Source: Holophagaceae bacterium (lineage in GTDB: Bacteria; Acidobacteriota; Holophagae; Holophagales; Holophagaceae). From it: a stretch of 64,000 bases of DNA. The position numbers were made by a program, and so were the translations under genes. The stretch is taken from positions 496,001 through 560,000 of the forward strand of contig JADKKO010000001.1 in assembly GCA_016720465.1 (NCBI GenBank), written 5' to 3'. The notes below the pieces were generated by a model. That model did not search any database. It was not told the DNA's origin and saw nothing but the letters and a program-made list of their open reading frames with translations. This document shows positions 17,475 to 25,688 of the stretch, piece after piece (position 1 is the first letter of the stretch; the number at the start of each line of letters is the position of its first letter).

Positions 17475-19130
17475 CTAATGGACCAGCCGCTCCTGGTATT
17501 CCCCGAACACGCCGCGCAGGGCATCGCAGATCTCGCCCACGGTGGCCTGCGTTTTGACGCATTCGAGGATGGGAGGCATCAGGTTGCCGCTCCCCTTGGC
17601 GGCGGTCCGGAGGCCTTCCAGGCCCATGCGCACGGCGCCGTTGTCCCTGGCGGCGCGCACAGCGGCGATCTGCTCTCGGCGCCGGGCGCCGAGGGCCTCG
17701 TCCACGCGCAGCAGTTCCGGTTTCTGTTCGCTGTCGAGGGTGAATTTGTTCACGCCCACGACGATTTGTTCGTTCTTCTGCACATCCAGTTGATACCGGT
17801 AGGCCGCGTTCTGGATCTCGCGCTGGGGAAATCCCTTCTCGATGGCGCCGACCATGCCGCCCAGTTCATCCACCCTGGCGAGCAGGGCTTCGGCCCGCTG
17901 TTCCAGTTCGTTGGTGAGGCTTTCCACGTAGTAGCTCCCGGCGAAGGGATCCACCACATCGGCGATCTTGCTCTCGAAAGCGAGAATCTGTTGTGTGCGG
18001 AGAGCGATGCGCGCCGATGTTTCAGTAGGCAGCGAGAGCGCTTCATCCCGGGAGTTCGTGTGCAGGCTTTGGGTTCCGCCGCACACGGCCGCCATGGCCT
18101 GCACGGTTGTCCGCACGATGTTGTTGTCCGGCTGCTGGGCGGTGAGCGTGCTGCCTGCGGTCTGCGTGTGGAAGCGCAGCATCTGCGATTTCGGATCATC
18201 GGTCTTGAAGCGGTCCTTCATGATGCGGGCCCAGAGGCGCCTCGCCGCGCGAAACTTCGCGACTTCCTCGAAAAACTGGTTGTGGCTGTTGAAGAAGAAG
18301 GACAGCCTTGGCGCGAAGGCTTCGAGTTTCAATCCGGCCTCCAGGGCCGCCTGCACGTAGGCGATGCCGTCCCCGAGGGTGAAGGCGATCTCCTGGGCAG
18401 CGGTGCAGCCCGCTTCGCGGATGTGGTACCCGGAAATGGAAATGGTGTTCCAGTTGGGCACCTGGTCCGCGCAGAAGGAGAAGATGTCGGTGATGAGCCT
18501 GATCGAGGGGCGGGGCGGAAAGATGTAGGTCCCCCGGGCCATGTACTCCTTCAGGATGTCGTTCTGGATGGTGCCGCTGACCTTGTTCCAGCCGATGCCC
18601 TGTTCTTCGGCCACCGCCAGGTACAGCGCCAGCAGCACCGCAGCCGGGGCGTTGATCGTCATGCTGGTGCTGACCTTGTCCAGGGGGATGCCACCGAACA
18701 GCGCGCGCATGTCCTGGAGGCTGGCGATGCTGACGCCGACTTTGCCCACTTCACCCAGCGCCATGGCATGGTCGGGATCCATGCCGATCTGGGTGGGCAG
18801 GTCGAAGGCCACGGAGAGGCCGGTGGTGCCCTGTTCCAGCAGGTAGCGGTAGCGCGCGTTGCTCTCTTCGGCGGTGGCGAATCCCGCGTACTGCCGCATG
18901 GTCCACAAGCGCCCGCGGTAGCCCGTGGCCTGCACCGAACGCGTGAAAGGGAATCGGCCGGGGGCCCCGAGATCACGGAAGACATCGAAATCTTCAAGAT
19001 CCGCCGGATGGTAGCTGTTCTTGAGGGGGATGCCCGAGCTGGTCTCGAAGCTCGGCTGCCGCAGTTTGGAGGGATCTTCCTGGATCTCCATCTGCTCCCG
19101 CACCTGTTTCAGGAAATCCTTTTGATACAT
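17475..19130 (-). CDS. Methylmalonyl-CoA mutase catalytic subunit (no B12 domain)
   Basis: 551 residues covering only the TIM-barrel substrate domain. [20 protein letters not shown] contains the active-site Tyr, and [20 protein letters not shown] contains the Arg that in methylmalonyl-CoA mutases contacts the carboxylate. Isobutyryl-CoA mutases have Phe and Gln at these sites, so methylmalonyl-CoA is the likelier substrate. [20 protein letters not shown] and [14 protein letters not shown] are further family blocks. The C-terminal cobalamin-binding domain is missing, so a separate small B12 subunit must exist elsewhere. It interconverts methylmalonyl-CoA and succinyl-CoA. It is divergent from the amidohydrolase gene. 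Confidence 0.92.
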   Translation of the reverse strand: MYQKDFLKQVREQMEIQEDPSKLRQPSFETSSGIPLKNSYHPADLEDFDVFRDLGAPGRFPFTRSVQATGYRGRLWTMRQYAGFATAEESNARYRYLLEQGTTGLSVAFDLPTQIGMDPDHAMALGEVGKVGVSIASLQDMRALFGGIPLDKVSTSMTINAPAAVLLALYLAVAEEQGIGWNKVSGTIQNDILKEYMARGTYIFPPRPSIRLITDIFSFCADQVPNWNTISISGYHIREAGCTAAQEIAFTLGDGIAYVQAALEAGLKLEAFAPRLSFFFNSHNQFFEEVAKFRAARRLWARIMKDRFKTDDPKSQMLRFHTQTAGSTLTAQQPDNNIVRTTVQAMAAVCGGTQSLHTNSRDEALSLPTETSARIALRTQQILAFESKIADVVDPFAGSYYVESLTNELEQRAEALLARVDELGGMVGAIEKGFPQREIQNAAYRYQLDVQKNEQIVVGVNKFTLDSEQKPELLRVDEALGARRREQIAAVRAARDNGAVRMGLEGLRTAAKGSGNLMPPILECVKTQATVGEICDALRGVFGEYQERLVH

Positions 19131-19158
19131 GCCGACTCCACAATCCGCTTGAACCTAG

Positions 19159-19180
19159 TCTACTTGCTAGACTCTTGCTA
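19159..19180. promoter_or_regulatory. Candidate operator in mutase/amidohydrolase divergent gap
   Basis: The 66-bp gap contains the dyad GTCTA-N5-TAGAC (19159-19173) overlapping an 11-bp-period direct repeat CTTGCTA (19163-19169 and 19174-19180). The position between two divergent starts suits a regulator site. No regulator can be assigned. Confidence 0.35.
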
Positions 19181-19196
19181 CGTCCCCGAGGTACCC

Positions 19197-20822
19197 ATGC
19201 TGATGGCTCCGCCGCCGCCCCCCGTCGTGCTGATCACAGGAGCCGATGTGTGGCTCGACGATGGCCGGATTTCCGGCGTCAAAGCCTCCCAGGCCGTGGC
19301 CCTGCGAGGCTCGCGGATCGTGGAGGTGGGGCCTGAAGCGCAACTTGCGAAACGCTTCCCGATGGCTTCCAGGGTGCAACTCAAGGGAGGCACCCTGCTG
19401 CCAGCCTTCACCGAAGGCCACGCCCATGTGGGCGGACTGGGCAGGACCAGGCTGGAAGCGGATCTGGGCGGAGCCAAGGACGCCCATGACGCGGTCCAGC
19501 GCGTGAAGGCCTGGTCCGCGGCCCATCCCGGCGGTTGGATCAAGGGCCGGGGCTGGGATCAGAACCGATGGCCGGGCAAGGCCTTCCCCACGGCTTCCGA
19601 CCTGGATGCGGTGGGCGGGGACCGGCCTGCTTTTCTCCAGCGGGTGGACGGCCATGCGGCCTGGGTGAATACCGCGGCCCTGAAGCTGGGGGGAATCTCC
19701 GCATCCACTCCCGATCCCAAGGGCGGGCGGATCCTCCGCGACGCCAAGGGCAACCCCAGCGGAATTCTCATCGATGGCGCGGTGGACCTGGTGTCCAAGC
19801 ACATTCCGGAGCCCACGGAGCCGGAGCGCCGGGAAAAACTGATGGCGGGCCTGCGGGAATTGCGGAACGAGGGTTTCGCCGCGGTCGCGGACATGGGTGT
19901 CGACCTTCAGGAATTGGCGGCCTATCGCGCCCTGGCGGCCGAAAAAGCCCTGCCCATCCGCGTCTTCGCCTACCTCTCGCATGATCCCGCGCTCCTGCTC
20001 CAGGAACTGAAGCAGCCTCGTCTAGCGGCCACCGCTTTCTTCCAGGTGCAGGGCGTGAAGTTCTACCTGGACGGCGCCTTGGGAAGCCGGGGGGCCCGGC
20101 TGACCCTGCCCTACAGCGACGATCCGGCCACCAGCGGCCTCTGGGTCACGGAACCCGGCACCGTGCAGCGGGATGTCACCTCCACGCTGAAGGCCGGCTA
20201 CCAGCCGGCCATCCACGCCATCGGCGACGCCGCCAACCGCGCGGCTTTGGACATCCTTGAGACAGCGAAAAAATCGTCCCGCAATCCGAACCTCCCCCGC
20301 ATCGAACACGCCCAGATCGTCGATGCGGCGGATGCGCTGCGCTTCGGGAAGGCGGGGATCATCGCTTCGGTCCAGCCGGTGCACTGCACCTCGGACCACG
20401 CCTGGACGCCAGCCCGCCTGGGCCCAGGGCGGATCCAGGAGGCCTTCCCCTGGCGCAGGTTTTTAGAAGGCGGCGCAGTGCTGGCCTTTGGAAGCGATGC
20501 TCCGGTGGAGAACCCGAATCCCTACATCTCGCTCGCCGCCGCCGAAACCCGTGAAGACCCAGGCGGCGATCCCCCCGGCGGCTTCCTGCCGGCCCAGAAA
20601 CTCACCCGCCTCGAAGCTCTGCGTGCCTACACGTTGGGGAATGCCCAGGCCCTGGGCCGCAGGGAAATGGGCCGCATCAGGAAAGGCGCCGTGGCGGATC
20701 TGCTCTGGGTGAGCGCGCCCATCCTGGCCTTGAGCCCTGCGGAGCTCCGCCGCCTCCGGCCCGGGAGGATGTGGGTGGACGGCGTGGAAGTGAAGCTTCC
20801 TGCCGCGGCTCCGGCCCGCTGA
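19197..20822 (+). CDS. Metal-dependent amidohydrolase (YtcJ-like)
   Basis: 541 residues from ATG 19197, with GAGG five to six bases upstream. An N-terminal leader and small beta domain (VVLITGADVWLDDGRI) precede the TIM barrel. Metal-site motifs include EGHAHVGGLG, GVKFYLDGALGSRGARL, AIHAIGDAANRAALD, IEHAQIV and FGSDAPVENPNP, the typical order in YtcJ-type amidohydrolases. The C-terminal strand (GRIRKGAVADLLWVS) returns to the small domain. Substrate is unknown; relatives include N-substituted formamide deformylases and similar hydrolases. The diguanylate cyclase gene begins 3 bp after the stop, so they probably share a transcript. Confidence 0.87.
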   Translation: MLMAPPPPPVVLITGADVWLDDGRISGVKASQAVALRGSRIVEVGPEAQLAKRFPMASRVQLKGGTLLPAFTEGHAHVGGLGRTRLEADLGGAKDAHDAVQRVKAWSAAHPGGWIKGRGWDQNRWPGKAFPTASDLDAVGGDRPAFLQRVDGHAAWVNTAALKLGGISASTPDPKGGRILRDAKGNPSGILIDGAVDLVSKHIPEPTEPERREKLMAGLRELRNEGFAAVADMGVDLQELAAYRALAAEKALPIRVFAYLSHDPALLLQELKQPRLAATAFFQVQGVKFYLDGALGSRGARLTLPYSDDPATSGLWVTEPGTVQRDVTSTLKAGYQPAIHAIGDAANRAALDILETAKKSSRNPNLPRIEHAQIVDAADALRFGKAGIIASVQPVHCTSDHAWTPARLGPGRIQEAFPWRRFLEGGAVLAFGSDAPVENPNPYISLAAAETREDPGGDPPGGFLPAQKLTRLEALRAYTLGNAQALGRREMGRIRKGAVADLLWVSAPILALSPAELRRLRPGRMWVDGVEVKLPAAAPAR

Positions 20823-20825
20823 GCC

Positions 20826-22109
20826 ATGGATCTCATCAGCCCCCTGCCCCTGGCTCCCGAGGACCGGATCTACCGGCGGGAACTGCAGCTGGGGCTGCTG
20901 GCGGAGCTGTTCCGGCACACGAAAGTGGCCCTCGTCTTCCTGATTCTGGTGCTGGCCATCATCTGGAAGCTGCTCGGCCCGCTGGCGGAAAACCATCCGC
21001 TGTTCCCGTGGATCTTCATCGGGACCGCGGGGATCGCCTTGCTGAGGCTCGTTTCCATCCGCGTGCTGGAGCAGAGGCCCCGTTGGCTGCCCGAGCCGCA
21101 GCACCGCCACCTGGTCTTCCTGGTGGGCAGCACGCTCATGGGAATCGCCTTCGGCGCCATCAACTGGATCATGGTGCCTCTGCTGGATCCCATCCAGCTG
21201 GCGCTGCTCGGGCTCATCTGGACGGGGGTCAATTCCATCGCGGTCCAGAGCATGGCGGGAAGCCCCTTAGCCTTCGCCCTCGACATGCTGCCGAACCTGG
21301 GCTCCTTCGAGGCGATGGTTTTCATCCGGCCGCCCATCCCCCACAACAGCCTGTTCCTGCTGCTGTTCGCCATCTACATGGCGGCGCTGCTCGTCATGTC
21401 GTTCCGGTTCCACCAGAGCCTCCGGGGGGGCATCCTCCAGGGCCTCAAGCTCGGGGATCTGGCCCTCAGGGACAGCCTCACGGGCCTGCGCAACCGGCGC
21501 TTCCTCCAGGAATTCATGGAAACGGAGATGGAGCGCACCCTGCGCACCTGGTCCGTGAACTACAACGGATCCTCGCTGCCCTCGAGCAGCCTCGCGCTCA
21601 TCATGCTGGACCTAGACCATTTCAAGAACGTGAACGACACTCATGGCCATGAAGCCGGGGACGAGGTCCTGCGCCAGTTTTCGCTCATCCTGCGCGATGC
21701 CGTCCGAAAGCCGGACCTGGTGGCCCGCTGGGGCGGGGAGGAATTCGTCGTGGTGGCGGTGGACACCCTCCGCACCCCGCAGCTGACGCTGACCGAACGG
21801 ATCCGAGCGGCGGTGGAAGCTCACCCCTTCCGCCTGCCCAACGGCCAGACCATCCGCCAAACCTGCTCGGCCGGCTACGCCTTCGTCCCCTTCCTGGAAT
21901 TGGATCCCGATGGGATGGCCTGGGACCAGGTGCTCAACCTCGCCGATGGAGCTCTGTACGTCGCGAAACGGGAAGGGCGGAACCGCGTCTGCGGCGTGAT
22001 GCCTGGCCCCGCTCTGGCGGATTCGCCCCGGGCCCTCGTCGCGGTGGGCAAGGATCTGGAAGCCCCCATGAAGGCGGGCCTGGTGGGCCTGGTGCGCAGG
22101 AATTCCTAG
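20826..22109 (+). CDS. Membrane-bound diguanylate cyclase (GGDEF)
   Basis: 427 residues. The first ~205 residues hold five to six membrane helices (e.g. VALVFLILVLAIIWKLL, LFLLLFAIYMAALLVMSF) forming a sensor-like module. The GGDEF domain (about 220-400) has DSLTGLRNRRFL, LALIMLDLDHFKNVNDTHGH and the active-site loop ARWGGEEFVVV. RKPD a few residues before the loop fits the RxxD inhibitory site, so product inhibition is expected. It should make c-di-GMP from two GTP. The C-terminal 35 residues are extra. It lies 3 bp after the amidohydrolase gene. Confidence 0.92.
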   Translation: MDLISPLPLAPEDRIYRRELQLGLLAELFRHTKVALVFLILVLAIIWKLLGPLAENHPLFPWIFIGTAGIALLRLVSIRVLEQRPRWLPEPQHRHLVFLVGSTLMGIAFGAINWIMVPLLDPIQLALLGLIWTGVNSIAVQSMAGSPLAFALDMLPNLGSFEAMVFIRPPIPHNSLFLLLFAIYMAALLVMSFRFHQSLRGGILQGLKLGDLALRDSLTGLRNRRFLQEFMETEMERTLRTWSVNYNGSSLPSSSLALIMLDLDHFKNVNDTHGHEAGDEVLRQFSLILRDAVRKPDLVARWGGEEFVVVAVDTLRTPQLTLTERIRAAVEAHPFRLPNGQTIRQTCSAGYAFVPFLELDPDGMAWDQVLNLADGALYVAKREGRNRVCGVMPGPALADSPRALVAVGKDLEAPMKAGLVGLVRRNS

Positions 22110-22117
22110 CGGCTTCC

Positions 22118-22151
22118 AACTGGTCTAGCGGGAAATGTGGAAACTGGTCCA
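22118..22151 (-). promoter_or_regulatory. Paired 10-bp operator upstream of the secreted-protein gene, matching the MocR gene's own operator
   Basis: On the minus strand the sites read TGGACCAGTT (22151-22142) and TAGACCAGTT (22127-22118), 24 bp start to start. The same pair, with the same 24-bp spacing, lies at 24057-24090 before the MocR-type gene. Paired direct repeats are usual for MocR/PdxR regulators, so this is probably its binding site. The site is 57-90 bp upstream of the ATG at 22208. Confidence 0.6.
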
Positions 22152-22207
22152 ATGGGATCCGCCTGCGCCAGGGAAGACTGGTGTCTGAACCCTCATCAGG
22201 AGCCCAC

Positions 22208-22735
22208 ATGCGCACTCGCATCCTCGCCAACCTCGTCCTCGGCGCCGCCCTGGCCTTCGGCGCCGCCCCCGCGGCCCGCGCCCAGGCCACCCACCTGGGG
22301 GTTTTCCCCAAGCAGATGGTGAAGATCAACTACCTCGGTTTCTGGGACGGGACCACCTTCACGGCCCAATGGTCCGACTACCAGTTCGGCGTCCTCACGG
22401 GGGATGGGACCAAGAGTTTCGTCGTCCCCAAGGGCAAGACCCTGATCCTCACCGATATCGAAGTCACCATCCGCTGCCAGACCGCGGTGACCGCTGCTCC
22501 CAGCATCCAGCTCGGCGCCTACATCGCCGACCCCGCAGGCAATGCTGTATCCATCCTCAACCGGTTCATCCCCACCCGGCAGACCGTGGGCCACGAAATG
22601 CAGCGCACGCCCATGACCGCCGGTTATGCCATTCCCGAGGGCTACCAGATCGTGGTGGATCCGATCGATCCCGCCAATGGAATTCCCAGCCACTACTTCA
22701 GGCGCGTGAATCTGCTGGGCTACTACATCGAGTAG
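22208..22735 (+). CDS. Small secreted protein of unknown function
   Basis: 175 residues from ATG 22208, with GGAG six bases upstream. A clear Sec signal peptide (RILANLVLGAALAFGAAPAA, cleavage predicted after ARA) gives a mature protein of about 150 residues. The mature part is beta-rich without cysteine pairs: VKINYLGFWDGTTFTAQW, SFVVPKGKTLILTDIEVTI, IQLGAYIADPAGNAVSIL, TAGYAIPEGYQIVVDP. I recognise no family. The pattern suggests a periplasmic or surface beta-sandwich. Upstream it carries the same paired operator as the MocR-type gene 1.9 kb downstream, so its expression is probably controlled by that regulator. Confidence 0.75.
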   Translation: MRTRILANLVLGAALAFGAAPAARAQATHLGVFPKQMVKINYLGFWDGTTFTAQWSDYQFGVLTGDGTKSFVVPKGKTLILTDIEVTIRCQTAVTAAPSIQLGAYIADPAGNAVSILNRFIPTRQTVGHEMQRTPMTAGYAIPEGYQIVVDPIDPANGIPSHYFRRVNLLGYYIE

Positions 22736-22788
22736 TTCTTTTCTACTCACGCATTCCCAGCAAGACGAAGGGCCATGGTTCCTGCACA

Positions 22789-23499
22789 ATGGGCCAGCCA
22801 GGCCGGGTGGCCCTTCGACCTGAGGTTCCCCTGTTAGCGCCGAGCATCCTTTCGGCGGATTTCGCGCAACTCGGGGGTGCGCTGGCGATGCTTGAAGCAT
22901 CGGGCGCCGAGGTGGTCCATGTGGATGTCATGGATGGCCGTTTCGTGCCCAACCTCACTGTGGGAATGCCCGTGGTGGCGGCCCTGCGCAAGGCCACGAG
23001 CCTGCCCCTGGATTGCCACCTGATGATCGTGGAGCCAAGCCGGTATGCTCTGGAATTCGTGGAGGCCGGCGCCTCGTGGGTATCGGTGCATCAGGAGGCC
23101 GACCCGCACCTCCACCGCACCCTGGATTCCATCCGCAAGGCGGGCGCCAAGGCCGGCGTGGCGCTCAACCCAGGCACGCCCGTGGAGACCCTCATCGATC
23201 TCATCGGCGATTTTGATTTCGTGCTGCTGATGAGCGTGAATCCAGGTTTTGGCGGCCAGAGTTTCATCCCCCGAGTCCTCGATAAAGTGAGGCGCCTGGA
23301 CGCCCTGCGGACGGGGAGGCAGGCGCCCTTTCTCATCCAGGTGGATGGCGGCGTGGGCCTGAAGAATGCCTCGGAGCTTGTGAAGGCTGGGGCCGATTGC
23401 CTGGTGGCAGGCAACGCGGTATTCAAGGCGCCTGATCCAGCCAACGCCATCCACGAACTTCAAGCGGCCATGAGGGCGGCTGCACGCTCTAGTGGCTGA
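22789..23499 (+). CDS. rpe: Ribulose-phosphate 3-epimerase
   Basis: 236 residues. The start is set at ATG 22789; a GTG at 22807 is an alternative and neither has a strong RBS. The TIM-barrel motifs are LLAPSILSADFAQLG, VHVDVMDGRFVPNLT (metal and catalytic Asp), LPLDCHLMIVEP (His ligand), LLMSVNPGFGGQSFIP (phosphate loop) and IQVDGGVGLKNA (second catalytic Asp). It interconverts ribulose-5-phosphate and xylulose-5-phosphate. The last 11 bases overlap the converging gene that ends at 23489. Confidence 0.96.
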   Translation: MGQPGRVALRPEVPLLAPSILSADFAQLGGALAMLEASGAEVVHVDVMDGRFVPNLTVGMPVVAALRKATSLPLDCHLMIVEPSRYALEFVEAGASWVSVHQEADPHLHRTLDSIRKAGAKAGVALNPGTPVETLIDLIGDFDFVLLMSVNPGFGGQSFIPRVLDKVRRLDALRTGRQAPFLIQVDGGVGLKNASELVKAGADCLVAGNAVFKAPDPANAIHELQAAMRAAARSSG

Positions 23500-23956
23500 A
23501 GGGGCGCGATTTCCTCTGCCGCTCGTTGTGTAGCGTTTTGTAGGCAGGGTAGAGCAGCCGTTCCGCCGTTCGCATCCGCAGTTCCAACACCTCTTTCAAT
23601 GATTGCCAATCAGCTCGCAGATCCCCGGCATGGATATCGCGATCGCCATCGCCTTCATGGCTTAGCCAATGCTGGAAGAAGGCCTGGGCTTCTTCTGCAA
23701 AGCCGCGGAGCGGCTGGATCCATTGGTCCATGATCTCGGCGATTTCGGGTCTCCGCCGGGCTTCGGCGTCAAGCACCGCGACCAGCAGATCATCCTCCAC
23801 CCGCAGGTGGAAAAGGACTCGCACTTGGAGTGCAAACAGCAGGTTGAGCCCGCCATCCGAAAGAAGCGACTCGGGCTGGATGCGCTCAATCAGCTCGCAT
23901 ACACCTTGGCGTTGGATCGAAAGATTGTGGATCAGGGGGAAGCCGAGAGTCGTCAT
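23489..23956 (-). CDS. Hypothetical protein, hemerythrin-like helical bundle
   Basis: 155 residues, strongly helical. H10 (LIHNLSIQ), H50 in LFHLRVEDDLLVAVLD and H95 in FFQHWLSHE are spaced somewhat like the HHE iron ligands, and the ending RTAERLLYPAYKTL resembles the last HHE helix, but the final His is missing. It may therefore be a degenerate hemerythrin-like protein; an unrelated four-helix bundle is equally possible. The C-terminus (NERQRKSRPFSH) is basic. It converges with rpe with an 11-bp overlap and is divergent from the MocR-type gene. Confidence 0.55.
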   Translation of the reverse strand: MTTLGFPLIHNLSIQRQGVCELIERIQPESLLSDGGLNLLFALQVRVLFHLRVEDDLLVAVLDAEARRRPEIAEIMDQWIQPLRGFAEEAQAFFQHWLSHEGDGDRDIHAGDLRADWQSLKEVLELRMRTAERLLYPAYKTLHNERQRKSRPFSH

Positions 23957-24056
23957 GCCGCAGCTCAGGCTAAAAATGCCGGGACAGAAATAATCGGATG
24001 GTGGTTCATGTGGCTCTCCTCCACCACATGTGTACGATGACTATTGGATCAGCCTG

Positions 24057-24090
24057 TAGACCAGTTCAACGATTCATCACTAGACCACTT
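24057..24090 (+). promoter_or_regulatory. Paired 10-bp operator upstream of the MocR-type gene
   Basis: TAGACCAGTT (24057-24066) and TAGACCACTT (24081-24090) are direct repeats 24 bp apart, ending 16 bp before ATG 24107. The central ATT at 16-18 bases into the element is also shared with the 22118-22151 copy. The location suggests autoregulation. It also argues against starting the protein at 24044, which would place the operator inside the coding sequence. Confidence 0.6.
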
Positions 24091-24106
24091 GGAATTCCCA
24101 ACGCCC

Positions 24107-25567
24107 ATGCGCCTTCGCGACCTCGCCATCAGCCTTGACCCGGGCGCTAGAGAGTCCTTGCAGCTTCAGATCACGCGCGCCCTGGGCCTGGCCATCCGGA
24201 ATGGGCGCATCCAGCCTGGCATGGCCCTTCCCGGCTCGCGGCAGATCGCGGAGGAACTGGGCGTCCACCGCAACACGGTGCTGGCCGCCCTGCGGGAGCT
24301 GGAAGCAGAAGGATGGGTCGAGACCCGTCCCGGCAGCGGGACCTTTGTCGCCACCACCCTGCCGGACCTCACTCCATGTTCCTGGGGCGCTTTCGACGAC
24401 GAGCCTCAGCTTCCCCCTTCGGACCCTGGCTATGACCTCCCCATCCAACTGAGTCCCATCACGACGCCCTTCCAGGCGCTCATGGACATGTCGGAAGGCT
24501 TGGCGGATGTGCGGCTCGCGCCCACGGAGGCCCTCGGACGCGCCTATCAGCGCGCAATCCGGCTCCACGGTGATGAACTCCTGCAATATGGAGAGCCCAA
24601 GGGCAATTTGATGCTGCGCCAGGCCCTTGCCGCCATGCTCTCCGAACGGCGGGGATTGGTGGCCGACCCGGACCAGATCCTGGTGACCCGGGGCAGCCGC
24701 ATGGCCCTGGACCTGGTGGCTCTTTCCCTGTTCAAACAAGGCGGGGTCATCGCCGTGGAGGACCCGGGCAACCGGGCCGCCTGGGAGACCATCCAACAGA
24801 GCTGCGGAGCAGTATTGCAGCCAGTTCCGGTGGACGCTGAAGGGATGGATCTGGACGCGTTGGAAATCCTGCTCGAGCAGCAGCGGGTGGATCTGATCTA
24901 CCTCTCGCCCCACCACCAGATCCCTACGACCGTGGTCTTGAGCCCCAACCGGCGCATGCGCCTGCTGGAACTCGCGCAGCGGTACCGCATGGCCGTGCTG
25001 GAAGACGACTACGATTTCGAATACCAGTACGACGGCAGATCCCTGCTCCCTCTCGCCAGCGGCGATCCCACCGGGCAGGTGATCTACATGGGCTCCTTGA
25101 GCAAACTCATCGCGCCGGGGGTTCGCCTGGGCTTCCTGGTGGCGCCCAAGGGACTGGTGGAGCGGCTCGCCAGGGTGCGGCTGCGCATGGATTGGCAGGG
25201 GGATCGCGTCCTGGAGTGGGCCGTGGCGGACCTTTTCCGCGACGGGGACATGGCGCGCCACGTCCGGAAGGTCCGCAAAGCCTACGAGGAACGTCGGGAC
25301 CATCTGGTCGCTTGCCTGCGCGAGGAGCTGGACGATGCCCTGTCGTTCAACGTTCCGGAAGGCGGTCTCGCCCTCTGGGTCCAGGCCAAAGCTGGACTGG
25401 ACCTTGAGGCCTGGACTGAGCGGTGCAAGCAGCAGAGCTTGATCATCAAGCCCGGCAGCCATTTTTCCTTCAATCAAACAGCCATCGGCGCCACGCGGCT
25501 AGCGTTCTCCCAATTCGAGCCGCGGCAACTCGAGGACGCGGTACGCCGCATGAAGGCCTGCCTTTGA
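24107..25567 (+). CDS. MocR/PdxR-type regulator (GntR DNA-binding domain fused to aminotransferase)
   Basis: 486 residues from ATG 24107. Residues ~10-85 form a GntR winged helix (LQITRALGLAIRNGRIQPGM, LPGSRQIAEELGVHRNTVLA, ELEAEGWVETRPGSGTFVA). The rest is a class I aminotransferase fold with YGEPKGNLMLRQALAAML, VTRGSRMALDLVALSLF, VEDPGNRAAW, YLSPHHQIPTT, LEDDYDFEYQY and the PLP lysine in YMGSLSKLIAPGVRLGFLV. Such proteins sense PLP or an adduct and control B6, GABA, taurine or other amino-compound genes. No pdx or gab gene is adjacent. The only other matching operator in the window precedes the secreted-protein gene at 22208. Confidence 0.93.
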   Translation: MRLRDLAISLDPGARESLQLQITRALGLAIRNGRIQPGMALPGSRQIAEELGVHRNTVLAALRELEAEGWVETRPGSGTFVATTLPDLTPCSWGAFDDEPQLPPSDPGYDLPIQLSPITTPFQALMDMSEGLADVRLAPTEALGRAYQRAIRLHGDELLQYGEPKGNLMLRQALAAMLSERRGLVADPDQILVTRGSRMALDLVALSLFKQGGVIAVEDPGNRAAWETIQQSCGAVLQPVPVDAEGMDLDALEILLEQQRVDLIYLSPHHQIPTTVVLSPNRRMRLLELAQRYRMAVLEDDYDFEYQYDGRSLLPLASGDPTGQVIYMGSLSKLIAPGVRLGFLVAPKGLVERLARVRLRMDWQGDRVLEWAVADLFRDGDMARHVRKVRKAYEERRDHLVACLREELDDALSFNVPEGGLALWVQAKAGLDLEAWTERCKQQSLIIKPGSHFSFNQTAIGATRLAFSQFEPRQLEDAVRRMKACL

Positions 25568-25641
25568 CAGACGTCAATACGGGCGCTCCTGGACGCCGGC
25601 CTTGGGGAGCGAGGAGGACGGTTCAACATGGCCCGCCCGCT

Positions 25642-25670
25642 GGTCCGGTCCTGGCATTTACTACCGGACC
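25642..25670. terminator. Hairpin between converging genes, possible terminator
   Basis: GGTCCGGT (25642-25649) pairs perfectly with ACCGGACC (25663-25670) across a 13-base loop, in the 121-bp gap between the MocR-type gene and the minus-strand gene ending at 25689. There is no T tract on either side, so intrinsic termination is uncertain. The rest of the gap shows nothing recognisable. Confidence 0.4.
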
Positions 25671-25688
25671 GGTTGGTGGAACGCCGCA

